Below are positions 53,599 to 62,345 of a stretch of DNA of 64,000 nt, in pieces. The position numbers and the translations under genes were made by a program. The notes beneath the pieces were generated by a model. The model saw only the letters and a program-made list of their open reading frames with translations. It did not search any database and was not told where the DNA came from. The number at the start of each line of letters is the position of its first letter. Within the stretch, counting starts at the first letter, position 1. Source of the stretch: Rhizobium grahamii CCGE 502 (GTDB lineage Bacteria; Pseudomonadota; Alphaproteobacteria; Rhizobiales; Rhizobiaceae); the NCBI RefSeq assembly GCF_000298315.2, contig NZ_AEYE02000036.1:124001-188000 (forward strand). Reading direction: 5' to 3'.

Positions 53599-54591
53599 TC
53601 ACTGTCCTTGGTCTTGGGAGGCTTGGATCCAGGCGCGGGCTTCGCCGTCGATCATCGCGACGCGGCCGCCGTCGTCTGAATCCATATAGATGCCGAACCG
53701 GCCGGCCTGCCGCTCGCGCAGGTAGCGGCGCAGCATCGAACGCAGTTCGTGGGTGGAGATCGCCTCGTAGGGCAGATCGTCGATGGCGAAGAAGCGGAGG
53801 TCAGCAGGCAGGTTGACACCCGCACCCTCGCCAGCTAGCCGAGCACGATAGACGAGATAGCCGGGATCGCTGTCGGCGACGTCGAAGACCGAGTAGAGGA
53901 AGGTTTCCTCCGGCATGAGGCTCAGCGCCTCGCCGCCTTCGACAACGAGCTGGCTGTCGGCCTTGCGGCGGCGTGCCGAGGGGAGCACCCAGCCACCCTT
54001 GCCATCCGACCGCAGCAGCAGGCCATCGCCGGCTTCGATGAGATAGCCGATGATCATCCCGTGTGAAGCAAGCCAGCCTGATGGCAGCGGATCCTTGACG
54101 CTGGCGTAGCGGCCGCGGCAGAAACCGAGCGGCGCGGTCGGGCTGGTGCCGAAAGCCCGGACTTCGCCGATCAGCACCGCATGATCGCCTGCGTCGACAG
54201 TATTGTAGGTCGTGCAGTCGAACCAGGTGAGGCTGTCGGTGAGCACCGGTGCGCCGGTATGGATGTGATCGTGGGTAACGGACTGGAACTTGTCCGGCGA
54301 CTTCGAGGCGAAGGTCGCAGATACGCCGACCTGCCCCTCGTGGAGGATATTGACGGCGAAACAACCGGCACCGGTGAAGGCCTGATAGCTGGATGCCGAC
54401 TTTGCAATGCAGACCAGAAGCAGCGGAGGGTCGAGCGACACAGAGGTGAAGGAGTTCGCGGTCATGCCGCGCGGCGTTCCGTCCTCGTCACGGGTGGTGA
54501 TGACGGTGACGCCCGTCACGAAGGTACCAAATGCCCGGCGTAGGGCGATGGGGTCGATCGGCGCATCCGCCTTTGCCGCTGTCTCCGCCAT
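53599..54591 (-). CDS. Flavin reductase with C-terminal accessory domain
   Basis: A 330-residue protein. Residues 15-165 are a flavin reductase (RutF/HpaC-like): RRAFGTFVTGVTVITTRDED, GMTANSFTSVSLDPPLLLVC and FAVNILHEGQ. Residues about 170-330 are an extra domain (GMIIGYLIEAGDGLLLRSDG, WVLPSARR) that looks Nudix-like but has no Nudix box. Such long versions are uncommon. The start ATG has a very strong GGAGGAGG 8 bases upstream, which is buried in a stem-loop. It opens the operon and should supply FMNH2 to the LLM enzyme. Confidence 0.88.
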   Translation of the reverse strand: MAETAAKADAPIDPIALRRAFGTFVTGVTVITTRDEDGTPRGMTANSFTSVSLDPPLLLVCIAKSASSYQAFTGAGCFAVNILHEGQVGVSATFASKSPDKFQSVTHDHIHTGAPVLTDSLTWFDCTTYNTVDAGDHAVLIGEVRAFGTSPTAPLGFCRGRYASVKDPLPSGWLASHGMIIGYLIEAGDGLLLRSDGKGGWVLPSARRRKADSQLVVEGGEALSLMPEETFLYSVFDVADSDPGYLVYRARLAGEGAGVNLPADLRFFAIDDLPYEAISTHELRSMLRRYLRERQAGRFGIYMDSDDGGRVAMIDGEARAWIQASQDQGQ

Positions 54592-54599
54592 GCTTTCGT

Positions 54600-54626
54600 G
54601 CCTCCTCCATTTGTTGAGGAGGAGGC
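54600..54626 (-). promoter_or_regulatory. Stem-loop sequestering the flavin-reductase ribosome site
   Basis: In the minus-strand message GCCUCCUCC pairs perfectly with GGAGGAGGC around a 9-base loop (UCAACAAAU). The 3' arm contains the Shine-Dalgarno of the flavin reductase and ends 8 bases before the AUG. The 9-bp GC-rich stem should block initiation unless opened by a protein, RNA, translation or temperature. Confidence 0.65.
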
Positions 54627-54756
54627 TATCGCTGCCCGCCCGGTGGTTCTTCCTTGGCTTCGACGGAGCGAGCGGAAAACTTCTGCTGCGATCCGTAGGA
54701 GATGAAAAACGGCCGGCAGCATGCGCTATAAAACCGCGGATACCGGCTGTCGGAGG

Positions 54757-56559
54757 CTACTTTTGGGCGCTGACGCGATTGTCGATGACGCCGTGCAGGC
54801 GGATGGCAAGCTCGACGGCAAAGCGCTTCTCGGGCGTCTCGACATCAACGCCGAAAAGCTCTTGGATGCGCGCCAGGCGATAGCGCAGTGTCGTCACATG
54901 CAGACCCATCGTATCGGCACAGGCCTGGCTGCGGCAACCTTGCTGCAGATAGGTGGAGAGCGTTTCCAGATAAGGCGTGCCGTTCTCGCGATCATGCTCG
55001 GCGATGGCGCCGACGCTTTCCTGCACAAAGTTGCGCACGTCACCTGCCTCGGACGCGGCAACCAGCATCGGCAGCGGTCCGAAATCCTGGGCGGAGACGG
55101 CGCCCGTCAGTCCGAAGGAACGGCCGATGCGGATCATCCGGCTGCAGCGTTCCCAGGAGGCCGGATAATCGGAAAGTGCCGCGCAGCGATTGCCAGCGAC
55201 AACGACGGGCGGTTCGTCGAAATAGCGGCCGAGCTCTTCGGCGATGCGCCGTGTTAGCTTGACCGTCCGCTCCTGCCTTTTGCTGGCATCATGAGGCACG
55301 AGGCAAACGACGCCTCCATCAATGGCGATGAAATTTGCCTGCAGCGAAGCCTGCTGCATGATGCGGGCAAGCGTATGCTCGACATCGACGGAAGCGCCGC
55401 CGAAAGCCTTCGTCTTGTCGGGAAAATCGACGACGATCATCTGCTGAGGCACCGAGAAATTCAGCCCCAGCCGCTGGGCGCGCTGGGCGACATCGCCGGC
55501 ATTGCGCCAACGGGCCTCGACGATCTCGAAGAACAGTTCGGTCTGGGTGCGGGTCTCAAACCGGAAGCGGATGAAGCTCCGCATCATCTGGACGCTGAGC
55601 GCGAACTTGGCGCTGTCGAGCATCAGCAGATCGAGATCACTGAATTCGCGCGAAGTCGGGAAGATGATCAATGCGCCGACCAGATGATTGTCGACCGTCA
55701 GCGGCTGGATACGCGCAGAGATCTTGAAGCGTTGCGCGCCGTCATCGAAAAACAGGCTGGCGGCATCCGTCGTGCCGCGCTCGATCGCATCGCGGGCCGC
55801 CTTCATCAGCGGCCGGGCGAGCGTCGTGGCTGCCGCCTCATGCCAGGAGGCCTCATCATAAAGTGCATTCGGCGGACGCCCTGCGATGACCTGATTGGAG
55901 GTGAAATCGACGACGACGGTCGGGTTGGGCAGCATCATGCCGACCATCGCCGAAAGCGGCGCGACGGCACCGTCACTCAACACATGTTCGAGCAGCGAGG
56001 TATGCGCCTGCAGCGCCCGTTCGAGCCGCTGCGCCGCAAGCTTCTGGACCTCCAGCCGGTGTTCGCGCTCGACGGCGATAGCACCCATATGGATGATGGC
56101 GCCGAGAAAGGCGAGGTCGTCCTCGGAGACTTCGGTGATCTGGCGCGAGATGACGCTCAGCACCATCGGCCGGCCCTCGGCGTCCTTGCAGTTCATCGGC
56201 ATGACGACAACGGTGCGGTAATCACGCTCGAACGCTTCCTTGCGGTAGCCGGGAAACTCGACGGACTCGCGGGCGTCGCGGATATAGACGGGCTCGTTGC
56301 GCTGCAGGGCGATCAGCGACGGGCTGGTTGCCAACTCCCACCTGTCCGGAAGCTGCCGCTCGATCAGCGTCGGATCATAGCGGACGATGACATATGCATA
56401 GCCATGCGCCGCATCGATCCCCATGATCGAGCCGAGCGACCAATGGGCATGGCGGCAGGCCGCCACGATCAAATGCTGCAGCACGGTCTGTAGATCGCCA
56501 CCACTATTGATCTGGCTTGCGATGTCGCGGAGCGCCAATATCTGAGACTTCTGATCCAA
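54757..56559 (-). CDS. PucR/CdaR-type transcription regulator with GAF domain
   Basis: A 600-residue regulator. A GAF-like sensor spans about residues 15-185 (IASQINSGGDLQTVLQHLI, VMPMNCKDAEGRPMVLSVIS). A central PucR linker follows, and the C-terminal helix-turn-helix is recognisable (LETLSTYLQQGCRSQACADT, LHVTTLRYRLARIQELFGVD). The start is a TTG at 56559, decided by GGAGGAG 8 bases upstream; the ATGs at 56589 and 56586 have no ribosome site. It lies upstream of the flavin-reductase operon on the same strand and divergent from the AA_synth operon, so it probably controls both. Confidence 0.88.
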   Translation of the reverse strand: MDQKSQILALRDIASQINSGGDLQTVLQHLIVAACRHAHWSLGSIMGIDAAHGYAYVIVRYDPTLIERQLPDRWELATSPSLIALQRNEPVYIRDARESVEFPGYRKEAFERDYRTVVVMPMNCKDAEGRPMVLSVISRQITEVSEDDLAFLGAIIHMGAIAVEREHRLEVQKLAAQRLERALQAHTSLLEHVLSDGAVAPLSAMVGMMLPNPTVVVDFTSNQVIAGRPPNALYDEASWHEAAATTLARPLMKAARDAIERGTTDAASLFFDDGAQRFKISARIQPLTVDNHLVGALIIFPTSREFSDLDLLMLDSAKFALSVQMMRSFIRFRFETRTQTELFFEIVEARWRNAGDVAQRAQRLGLNFSVPQQMIVVDFPDKTKAFGGASVDVEHTLARIMQQASLQANFIAIDGGVVCLVPHDASKRQERTVKLTRRIAEELGRYFDEPPVVVAGNRCAALSDYPASWERCSRMIRIGRSFGLTGAVSAQDFGPLPMLVAASEAGDVRNFVQESVGAIAEHDRENGTPYLETLSTYLQQGCRSQACADTMGLHVTTLRYRLARIQELFGVDVETPEKRFAVELAIRLHGVIDNRVSAQK

Positions 56560-56644
56560 CTGCTTCGCTCCTCCAGCGGCCCGCATCATGCGTGCGCATT
56601 CGGCGGAAATCTACTCCGTTTTGATGGAAGCCGGAGCCGTGCCA

Positions 56645-56662
56645 TTCCTCCGATCGGAGGAA
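56645..56662. promoter_or_regulatory. 18-bp perfect palindrome, probable operator
   Basis: TTCCTCCGATCGGAGGAA is its own reverse complement. It lies between the PucR start (56559) and the AA_synth start (56724), the place expected for a shared regulator site. PucR or the Lrp protein are candidate binders. Confidence 0.6.
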
Positions 56663-56723
56663 GACGTTCGCCGTTTAGCCGCTAGGCTTTTGCGAGTTTC
56701 AACATTTCGTATCGGCGCAAGGC

Positions 56724-57317
56724 ATGACACTCGGCATCAGAAAGATTTCCACCTTCCTCGAAGAAATGCACGTCGAAGGCGGCAAGGCGGCGCCCCGGCC
56801 GGTGACCATGGTCGTCGTCGCGGCCGTCATCCAGAACCCTTGGGCCGGACGAGGCTTCGTCGAGGACCTCCGGCCGGAGATCATCCGCATCGCCGGCGAC
56901 CTCAGCCATGAGATGACAGCGCGGCTGCTGCGCCAGATGGATGCCGAGAAGATCGAGGCCTGTGGCAAGGCTGCAGCGGTCGGCATCAACGGCGAGATCG
57001 AACACGCGTCGGCAATGATCCACACGCTGCGCTTCGGCAATCCGTTCCGCGAAGCGATCGGCGGTACCAACTACCTCGAATTCGCCAATACCCGCAACGG
57101 TCCGGGAGCGCTTCTGTCGTTGCCGATGATGCACAAGAGCGAGAGCGGCAAGCGCTCGCATTTCCTGACCGCTAATTTCCTGATTGCTGATGCACCCGGC
57201 CTGGACGAGATAGTCGTGGCGATCGGCGCCGCCGATGGCGGCCGGGCGCATGCCCGCATCGCCGATCGTTTCCAGGATATTGCCGAAATGGAAGCCGAAA
57301 AGGCCGCCAAGGGCTAG
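56724..57317 (+). CDS. Amino acid synthesis family protein (AA_synth, DUF1185)
   Basis: A 197-residue protein of PF06684: GIRKISTFLEEMHVEGGKAA, VVAAVIQNPWAGRGFVEDLR, EACGKAAAVGINGEIEHASA, GNPFREAIGGTNYLEFANTR and MMHKSESGKRSHFL. Structures of this family have a chorismate-mutase-like trimeric fold, but no reaction is established as far as I know. The ATG at 56724 has only GCAAGG upstream. It is the first gene of the plus-strand arm and is 4 bases from the Lrp gene. Confidence 0.88.
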   Translation: MTLGIRKISTFLEEMHVEGGKAAPRPVTMVVVAAVIQNPWAGRGFVEDLRPEIIRIAGDLSHEMTARLLRQMDAEKIEACGKAAAVGINGEIEHASAMIHTLRFGNPFREAIGGTNYLEFANTRNGPGALLSLPMMHKSESGKRSHFLTANFLIADAPGLDEIVVAIGAADGGRAHARIADRFQDIAEMEAEKAAKG

Positions 57318-57321
57318 GACA

Positions 57322-57819
57322 ATGAAGTTAGACGCCATCGACTTCAGAATTCTCGATGCGATTCAGCGCGATGGCCGCATTACCAAACTTGCCTTGGCAG
57401 AAAAGGCCGGCCTTTCGCCGACCCCCTGCTGGATGCGGCTGCGCAAGCTCGAGAAGGCAGGGATCGTCACAGGCTATCATGCCCGCATCGCGCTTCGCAA
57501 AATCGCCCCGGTCGCCAGCGTCATGGTCGAGGTCACACTTGCCAACCATCGGCAGAGCGATTTCGAGCGCTTCGAGCGCGCAATCGCGGGTATCCCTGAG
57601 ATCGTCGGCTGCTGGTCCGTCGGCGGTGGTGTCGATTATTTCCTGCGGATCGCCGCACCTGATATCGATGCCTACCAGCGCCTGATCGATGGTCTGCTCG
57701 ACCGCGAACTCGGGATCGAGCGCTATTTCACCTATATCGTCACCAAGACAGTCAAGGATGAGACCGTGCTGCCGGTCGCCGCTCTCGTACAGCCCGGCGA
57801 GGCCTCGAAAGACGCATAG
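57322..57819 (+). CDS. Lrp/AsnC-family transcription regulator
   Basis: A 165-residue regulator. The N-terminal helix-turn-helix reads LDAIDFRILDAIQRDGRITK, LALAEKAGLSPTPCWMRLRK and LEKAGIVTGYHARI; the C-terminal RAM domain includes GCWSVGGGVDYFLRI. Such proteins respond to amino acids. It starts 4 bases after the AA_synth stop, with TAGGAC as ribosome site, so it is part of that operon and probably senses a pathway amino acid. Confidence 0.92.
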   Translation: MKLDAIDFRILDAIQRDGRITKLALAEKAGLSPTPCWMRLRKLEKAGIVTGYHARIALRKIAPVASVMVEVTLANHRQSDFERFERAIAGIPEIVGCWSVGGGVDYFLRIAAPDIDAYQRLIDGLLDRELGIERYFTYIVTKTVKDETVLPVAALVQPGEASKDA

Positions 57820-57830
57820 AGAGATCATAC

Positions 57831-57846
57831 GGCCGGGCGCTCGGCC
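57831..57846 (+). terminator. Short hairpin after the Lrp gene
   Basis: GGCCG (57831-57835) and CGGCC (57842-57846) pair around GGCGCT. TTAG follows, not a T-run, so it may only attenuate transcription into the dehydrogenase gene. Confidence 0.35.
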
Positions 57847-57938
57847 TTAGACAATCTCTCTATTTGAACCGCCCCGAAAAGACAAGATCTCGCCCACTCC
57901 CGTGAAAGACTTCGGTGTCGATAACGAGGAGACAGGAC

Positions 57939-59435
57939 ATGACCGCGGTTTTTGCCCGCCCCGATTTTCATCAGGCGCTTTCGCGCCTCAAGGACAGGCA
58001 TCTTCTGCGCGACCTCGCCTATTGCGATGGGCGCTGGACGTCCGCTGCCGATAACAAGAGCCTCGAGGTCACCGATCCGGCAAGCGGCGCAACCGTTGCC
58101 TGGGTCGCAAGCCTCGGCACCGGTGACACCACCACGGCAATCGATGCCGCCTCCCAAGCGCTGCCCGCCTGGCGCGGACTGCTGCCGCAGGAGCGTGCCC
58201 GCATCCTCAGAAAATGGTATGAGCTGATGCTCGCCGCCAAGGATGATCTGGCGCTGATCATGACACTCGAGCAGGGCAAGCCGTTCGCCGAATCTCTCGG
58301 CGAGATCGAATATGCTGCATCCTTCGTCGAGTGGTATGCCGAGGAAGGCAAACGGCTGAATGCCGAGAATGTCACGAGCCACCTTCCAGGCGCCGAGATG
58401 ATCGTGTGGCGCGAGGCGCTCGGCGTCACCGCGATCGTCACCCCCTGGAATTTCCCCTCTGCCATGGTCACCCGCAAGGCAGCAGCAGCACTTGCCGCAG
58501 GCTGCACCGTCGTCGCCCACCCCTCTTCGGAGACGCCGCTTTCGGCGCTAGCACTTGCCGAGCTCGGCGAGCGTGCCGGCATTCCTGCCGGCGTCTTCAA
58601 CGTCGTCACGGGAGATGCCGCTACCATCGTCGGACGCCTCTGCGAAGACGAGCGCGTGCGGGCCGTCAGCTTCACCGGCTCGACTTGCATCGGCCGGCTG
58701 ATCGCGGCGCAATGCGCGCCGACGATGAAGCGGCTGGTCATGGAGCTCGGGGGCCATGCGCCGCTGATCATCTTCGAGGACGCCGATATCGAGCAAGCGG
58801 TGAAGATCGCCATCGATGCCAAGTTCGCGACGTCAGGCCAGGATTGCCTCGCCGCCAACCGGATCTTCGTGCATCACTCCATCGCCCCGCGTTTCGAGCA
58901 GGCTTTCGCATCGCGCATCCGCCAGCTGAAGGTCGGTAACGGCTTCTCGGCAGATGCGGCGATCGGTCCCCTCATGCATGAGCGCGCAGTCGCCAAGGTC
59001 GAAGAGCAGGTCAAGGACGCCGTGGAGCGCGGAGCCAAGCTCGTCACCGGCGGCAAGCGCCACAAGGCGGGTAAACTGTTTTATGAGCCGACGCTGCTTT
59101 CGAACATTCCCGCCGACGCGCTGATCATGCGCGAGGAAACCTTCGGCCCGGTCGCCGGCATTGTGGTTTTCGGTACCGAAGAGGAAGTCATCGCAAGGGC
59201 GAACGATACCGAATATGGCCTCGTTGCCTATGTCGTTACCGCCAATGGCGCGCGCCAGATGCGGCTCGCCCGGGCGCTCGAATACGGCATGGTCGCCATC
59301 AACCGTGTGAAGATCACCGGCGGGCCGATTCCCTTCGGCGGCTGGAAGCAATCCGGCGTCGGCCGCGAGGGCTCGCGCCACGGTATCGAGGCTTTCACCG
59401 AACTCAAATATCTCTGCATCGACACCGCCGCCTGA
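57939..59435 (+). CDS. Succinate-semialdehyde-dehydrogenase-like aldehyde dehydrogenase
   Basis: A 498-residue ALDH of the GabD group: VAWVASLGTGDTTTAIDAAS, IMTLEQGKPFAESLGEIEYA, VIVTPWNFP-type block, the base in LVMELGGHAPLIIFEDADIE, the nucleophile in FATSGQDCLAANRIFVH and EETFGPVAGIVVF. These oxidise short dicarboxylate semialdehydes. The ATG at 57939 has GAGGAGA upstream. With the omega-aminotransferase that follows it forms a classical amine-to-semialdehyde-to-acid module. Confidence 0.9.
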   Translation: MTAVFARPDFHQALSRLKDRHLLRDLAYCDGRWTSAADNKSLEVTDPASGATVAWVASLGTGDTTTAIDAASQALPAWRGLLPQERARILRKWYELMLAAKDDLALIMTLEQGKPFAESLGEIEYAASFVEWYAEEGKRLNAENVTSHLPGAEMIVWREALGVTAIVTPWNFPSAMVTRKAAAALAAGCTVVAHPSSETPLSALALAELGERAGIPAGVFNVVTGDAATIVGRLCEDERVRAVSFTGSTCIGRLIAAQCAPTMKRLVMELGGHAPLIIFEDADIEQAVKIAIDAKFATSGQDCLAANRIFVHHSIAPRFEQAFASRIRQLKVGNGFSADAAIGPLMHERAVAKVEEQVKDAVERGAKLVTGGKRHKAGKLFYEPTLLSNIPADALIMREETFGPVAGIVVFGTEEEVIARANDTEYGLVAYVVTANGARQMRLARALEYGMVAINRVKITGGPIPFGGWKQSGVGREGSRHGIEAFTELKYLCIDTAA

Positions 59436-59472
59436 CGCGGCCCTCCCAATCAAGACATCAAGGACATCAGCC

Positions 59473-60846
59473 ATGCTCGACAGAAGCAACGAACTCAACG
59501 CCTGGGACCGCAACCACTTCTTCCATCCCTCGACGCATATGGGCATGCATGCCCGAGGCGAGACGCCGACGCGCGTCATCTCGTCCGGCGAAGGCGTCTA
59601 CATAACCGATACTAACGGCCGCACCAGTCTAGATGCGTTCGCCGGTCTCTATTGCGTCAATGTCGGCTATGGCCGCCAGAAAATCGCCGATGCAATCGCT
59701 AACCAGGCGAAGAACCTAGCCTATTACCACGCCTATGTCGGCCACGGCACCCAAGCCTCGATCACGCTGTCGAAGATGATCATCGACCGGGCGCCTGAAG
59801 GCATGAGCCGCGTCTATTTCGGCCTGTCGGGTTCGGATGCTAACGAGACCAACATCAAGCTGATCTGGTACTACAACAACATCCTCGGCCGTCCGGAGAA
59901 GAAGAAGATCATCTCACGCTGGCGCGGCTATCACGGCTCTGGCGTCATGACCGGCTCGCTGACCGGGCTCGAGCTCTTCCACAAGGCTTTCGACCTACCG
60001 CGTGCGCAGGTTCTGCACACCGAAGCGCCCTATTACTTCCGCCGCCCTGACCGCTCGATGGATGAGGAGCAGTTCTCGCAATATTGCGCCGACAAGCTGG
60101 AAAAGATGATCCTCGCCGAGGGCCCGGATACCGTTGCCGCCTTCATCGGCGAGCCGATCCTCGGCACGGGCGGAATCGTGCCGCCGCCGAAGGGCTACTG
60201 GGAGAAGATCCAAGCGGTTCTCTACAAGTATGATGTGATGCTCGTCGCCGACGAAGTCGTCACCGGCTTCGGCCGCCTCGGCACCATGTTCGGCTCCGAC
60301 CATTACGGCATGAAGCCCGGCCTCATCACCATCGCCAAAGGTCTGACCTCGGCCTACGCGCCGCTCTCCGGCACCATCGTTTCCGACAAGGTCTGGCAGG
60401 TGCTGATCCAGGGCTCCGACCAGATGGGCGCGATCGGCCATGGCTGGACCTATGCGGCGCACCCGATCTGCGCGGCGGCCGGTATTGCCAATCTCGAACT
60501 GGTCGACGAGCTCGATCTCGTGAAGAATGCCGGCAAGACCGGCGCCTATTTCCGCAGCGAGCTCGCCAAGGCTGTCGGCTATCACAAGCATGTCGGCGAG
60601 GTGCGCGGCGACGGCCTGATGGCGGCGATCGAGTTCGTCGAGGATAAGGACGACCGCAAGTTCTTCGACGTCTCCCGAAAGATCGGGCCGCAAATCGCCG
60701 CTGCATTGCTCGAGCGCGGCGTCATCGGCCGTGCTATGCCGCAGGGCGATATCCTCGGCTTCGCGCCACCGCTGTGTCTGACAAAGGATGAAGCGGACAT
60801 TATTGTAACGAATGCAGTACACGCCATAAGATCCGTGCTTGGATAA
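59473..60846 (+). CDS. Class III omega-aminotransferase
   Basis: A 457-residue PLP enzyme: LDAFAGLYCVNVGYGRQKIA, RVYFGLSGSDANETNIKLIW, SRWRGYHGSGVMTGSLTGL, FIGEPILGTGGIVPPPKGYW, the Asp in MLVADEVVTGFGRLG and the PLP lysine in LITIAKGLTSAYAPLSG. It resembles beta-alanine, taurine or gamma-aminobutyrate:pyruvate aminotransferases and would produce the semialdehyde used by the preceding dehydrogenase. It starts 37 bases after that gene and ends the plus-strand arm. Confidence 0.92.
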   Translation: MLDRSNELNAWDRNHFFHPSTHMGMHARGETPTRVISSGEGVYITDTNGRTSLDAFAGLYCVNVGYGRQKIADAIANQAKNLAYYHAYVGHGTQASITLSKMIIDRAPEGMSRVYFGLSGSDANETNIKLIWYYNNILGRPEKKKIISRWRGYHGSGVMTGSLTGLELFHKAFDLPRAQVLHTEAPYYFRRPDRSMDEEQFSQYCADKLEKMILAEGPDTVAAFIGEPILGTGGIVPPPKGYWEKIQAVLYKYDVMLVADEVVTGFGRLGTMFGSDHYGMKPGLITIAKGLTSAYAPLSGTIVSDKVWQVLIQGSDQMGAIGHGWTYAAHPICAAAGIANLELVDELDLVKNAGKTGAYFRSELAKAVGYHKHVGEVRGDGLMAAIEFVEDKDDRKFFDVSRKIGPQIAAALLERGVIGRAMPQGDILGFAPPLCLTKDEADIIVTNAVHAIRSVLG

Positions 60847-60869
60847 CGGCCTGCGAGAGATGCCGCGAG

Positions 60870-61370
60870 GTGGGATAGAGGAGCGAAATCGGGACCTGAT
60901 CCGATCGCCCATTATCTCAATTAAACGTCCATACCGAATGAAGGGATCTACGATATCGTCCGGCAGACGAATTATGCCAAAGCCATCAAGGCCAACTTTG
61001 AGATACGCAGACGTCTCGTTCACCGATATCTCGCTCGATACCATGACCGTTTCTTGCGCTTCACCCTCCTGGCCAAACGACCATCGCTCCTGCCCGGGGC
61101 TTCCGGAAAAATAACCAACAACGAGACGCCGGGTGAGATCAGAAGGTTCAACAGGCGTTCCATGTTCCGCGATGTACGTCGGCGCGGCGCACGTTACCCA
61201 ACGATAGGAACCGAGCTTCCTCGCGATTAGAGTGGAGTCGGCAAGTGGACCTGTTCGAATGACACCATCGACACCTTCCTGGACTAGATCCACACGTCGG
61301 TCGTTGAGACCGATCGCAAGCTCGATGCCAGGGTAACGCTCCCTGGAGTCCCAAGAAGCTCGCTCATGGT
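60870..61370 (-). pseudogene. LysR-type regulator, effector-domain fragment
   Basis: Minus-strand frames give ERYPGIELAIGLNDRRVDLV, QEGVDGVIRTGPLADSTLIA, RKLGSYRWVTCAAPTYIAEH and YLKVGLDGFGIIRLPDDIVD, all from the LysR substrate-binding domain. A frameshift lies near 61270 and the DNA-binding N-terminus is missing. It overlaps the end of the aminotransferase by antisense extension only. It may once have regulated a neighbouring gene. Confidence 0.7.
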
Positions 61371-61410
61371 GCGAGCCATCGGCGCAGCTACCGTGCGACG
61401 ACGCGATCGC

Positions 61411-62019
61411 CTAGCAAAAGCCATTGAGTTTAAGGATCTTGTGAGCGTCTATCGCTGCGCGAAGATGTTCCTCTGATGCGCGATCGCCTTGATTGGCGTC
61501 AGGGTGGTGCATTTTAAGCCGCTCCTTGTAGCGGCTCTTTATCTCCTCGGGCGTTGCATCTTCTGACAGGCCGAGAGTTTCAAAGGCTTTTGCCTCCAGG
61601 ACCCTGAGTTTGCGCCGTTTAAGATCCGCTTTTGTTGCCTGGCGCTGGGCCGCATTCTTCTGTGCATTGACCGCCTTTGCGGTCCCAGAGCGAACCGAAG
61701 ACGGAAGCGGCGTTGCAGAAACCTCATCGATCCGTGTTCCCCAGGTCGGGCGGCTGCCATTTGCGGCTTCCCTTTGATAGCGGGCCGTTACGGGGTCGGA
61801 GTGCTTCGTCACGAAATTGTAGCCTCTGCTGTATTCACTGACATGTTTGGCACAAAAAAGCAGATATAGTCCTTCCGCACCGGCTCCGACGGGGGCATGA
61901 TAGCTGCCTTGCGCCTCGCAGCCCTCCCATTGGCACTTCGGGCCGGTCGCTTCCCGATGTTGAACAGGTTTTTTGCGGATCGAGCGCAAGCCAACGAAAA
62001 TTTTTGAATCAGACGTCAT
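61411..62019 (-). CDS. J-domain (DnaJ-like) protein
   Basis: A 202-residue protein with its J domain at the C-terminus: AFETLGLSEDATPEEIKSRY, then KERLKMHHPDANQGDRASEE, with the essential HPD motif, ending ILKLNGFC. The N-terminal half has a possible metal site (KCQWEGCEAQGSYHAP and LLFCAKHVSEY). This type is common in rhizobia as a cytosolic Hsp70 co-chaperone of unknown client. The ATG at 62019 lacks a strong ribosome site. It is flanked by a LysR and an IS110 remnant. Confidence 0.85.
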   Translation of the reverse strand: MTSDSKIFVGLRSIRKKPVQHREATGPKCQWEGCEAQGSYHAPVGAGAEGLYLLFCAKHVSEYSRGYNFVTKHSDPVTARYQREAANGSRPTWGTRIDEVSATPLPSSVRSGTAKAVNAQKNAAQRQATKADLKRRKLRVLEAKAFETLGLSEDATPEEIKSRYKERLKMHHPDANQGDRASEEHLRAAIDAHKILKLNGFC

Positions 62020-62029
62020 CGCGCCATAT

Positions 62030-62345
62030 ACGGCTGTGCGGGCCTCCTCGGCAAGCGATCAACATCGGTGATGTTCCCTCGTGGCTTGAAAGCCTCCTCA
62101 ACAGCGTCGACCTGAAACTCATCAGACCAGGAACGTCGCAACCGGCGGGGAATCACCGGTCCATGTTCGCAGAGAATGGCGCGCAGAGGGTTCACCAATC
62201 TGTTCGCTGATGAACAATACGCTCACGCGCCAGAACAGGACCGCTCGAGCTTGCTGATCAAGTCTTTGGCTCGACAAAGCGCATTTCGGGTTGACGAGCC
62301 GCAATGACGACTACCTCCGCATCGGCGGCATCATTCTTCTGCCGT
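62030..62345 (-). pseudogene. IS110-family transposase remnant
   Basis: Starting near 62345 the minus strand reads [20 protein letters not shown] and [10 protein letters not shown], the conserved start of the IS110 RuvC-like domain. Continuing in other frames are QQARAVLFWRVSVLFISEQ and LVNPLRAILCEHGPVIPRRL. At least two frameshifts and loss of both ends make it inactive. Confidence 0.7.

Noticed and set aside
55291-56493. 400-codon plus-strand frame in the regulator region
   Set aside because: Antisense to the PucR-type regulator; no domain recognised.
57831-57846. Hairpin after the Lrp gene as a strong terminator
   Set aside because: The stem is only 5 bp and no T-run follows; kept only as a weak feature because the operon probably continues.
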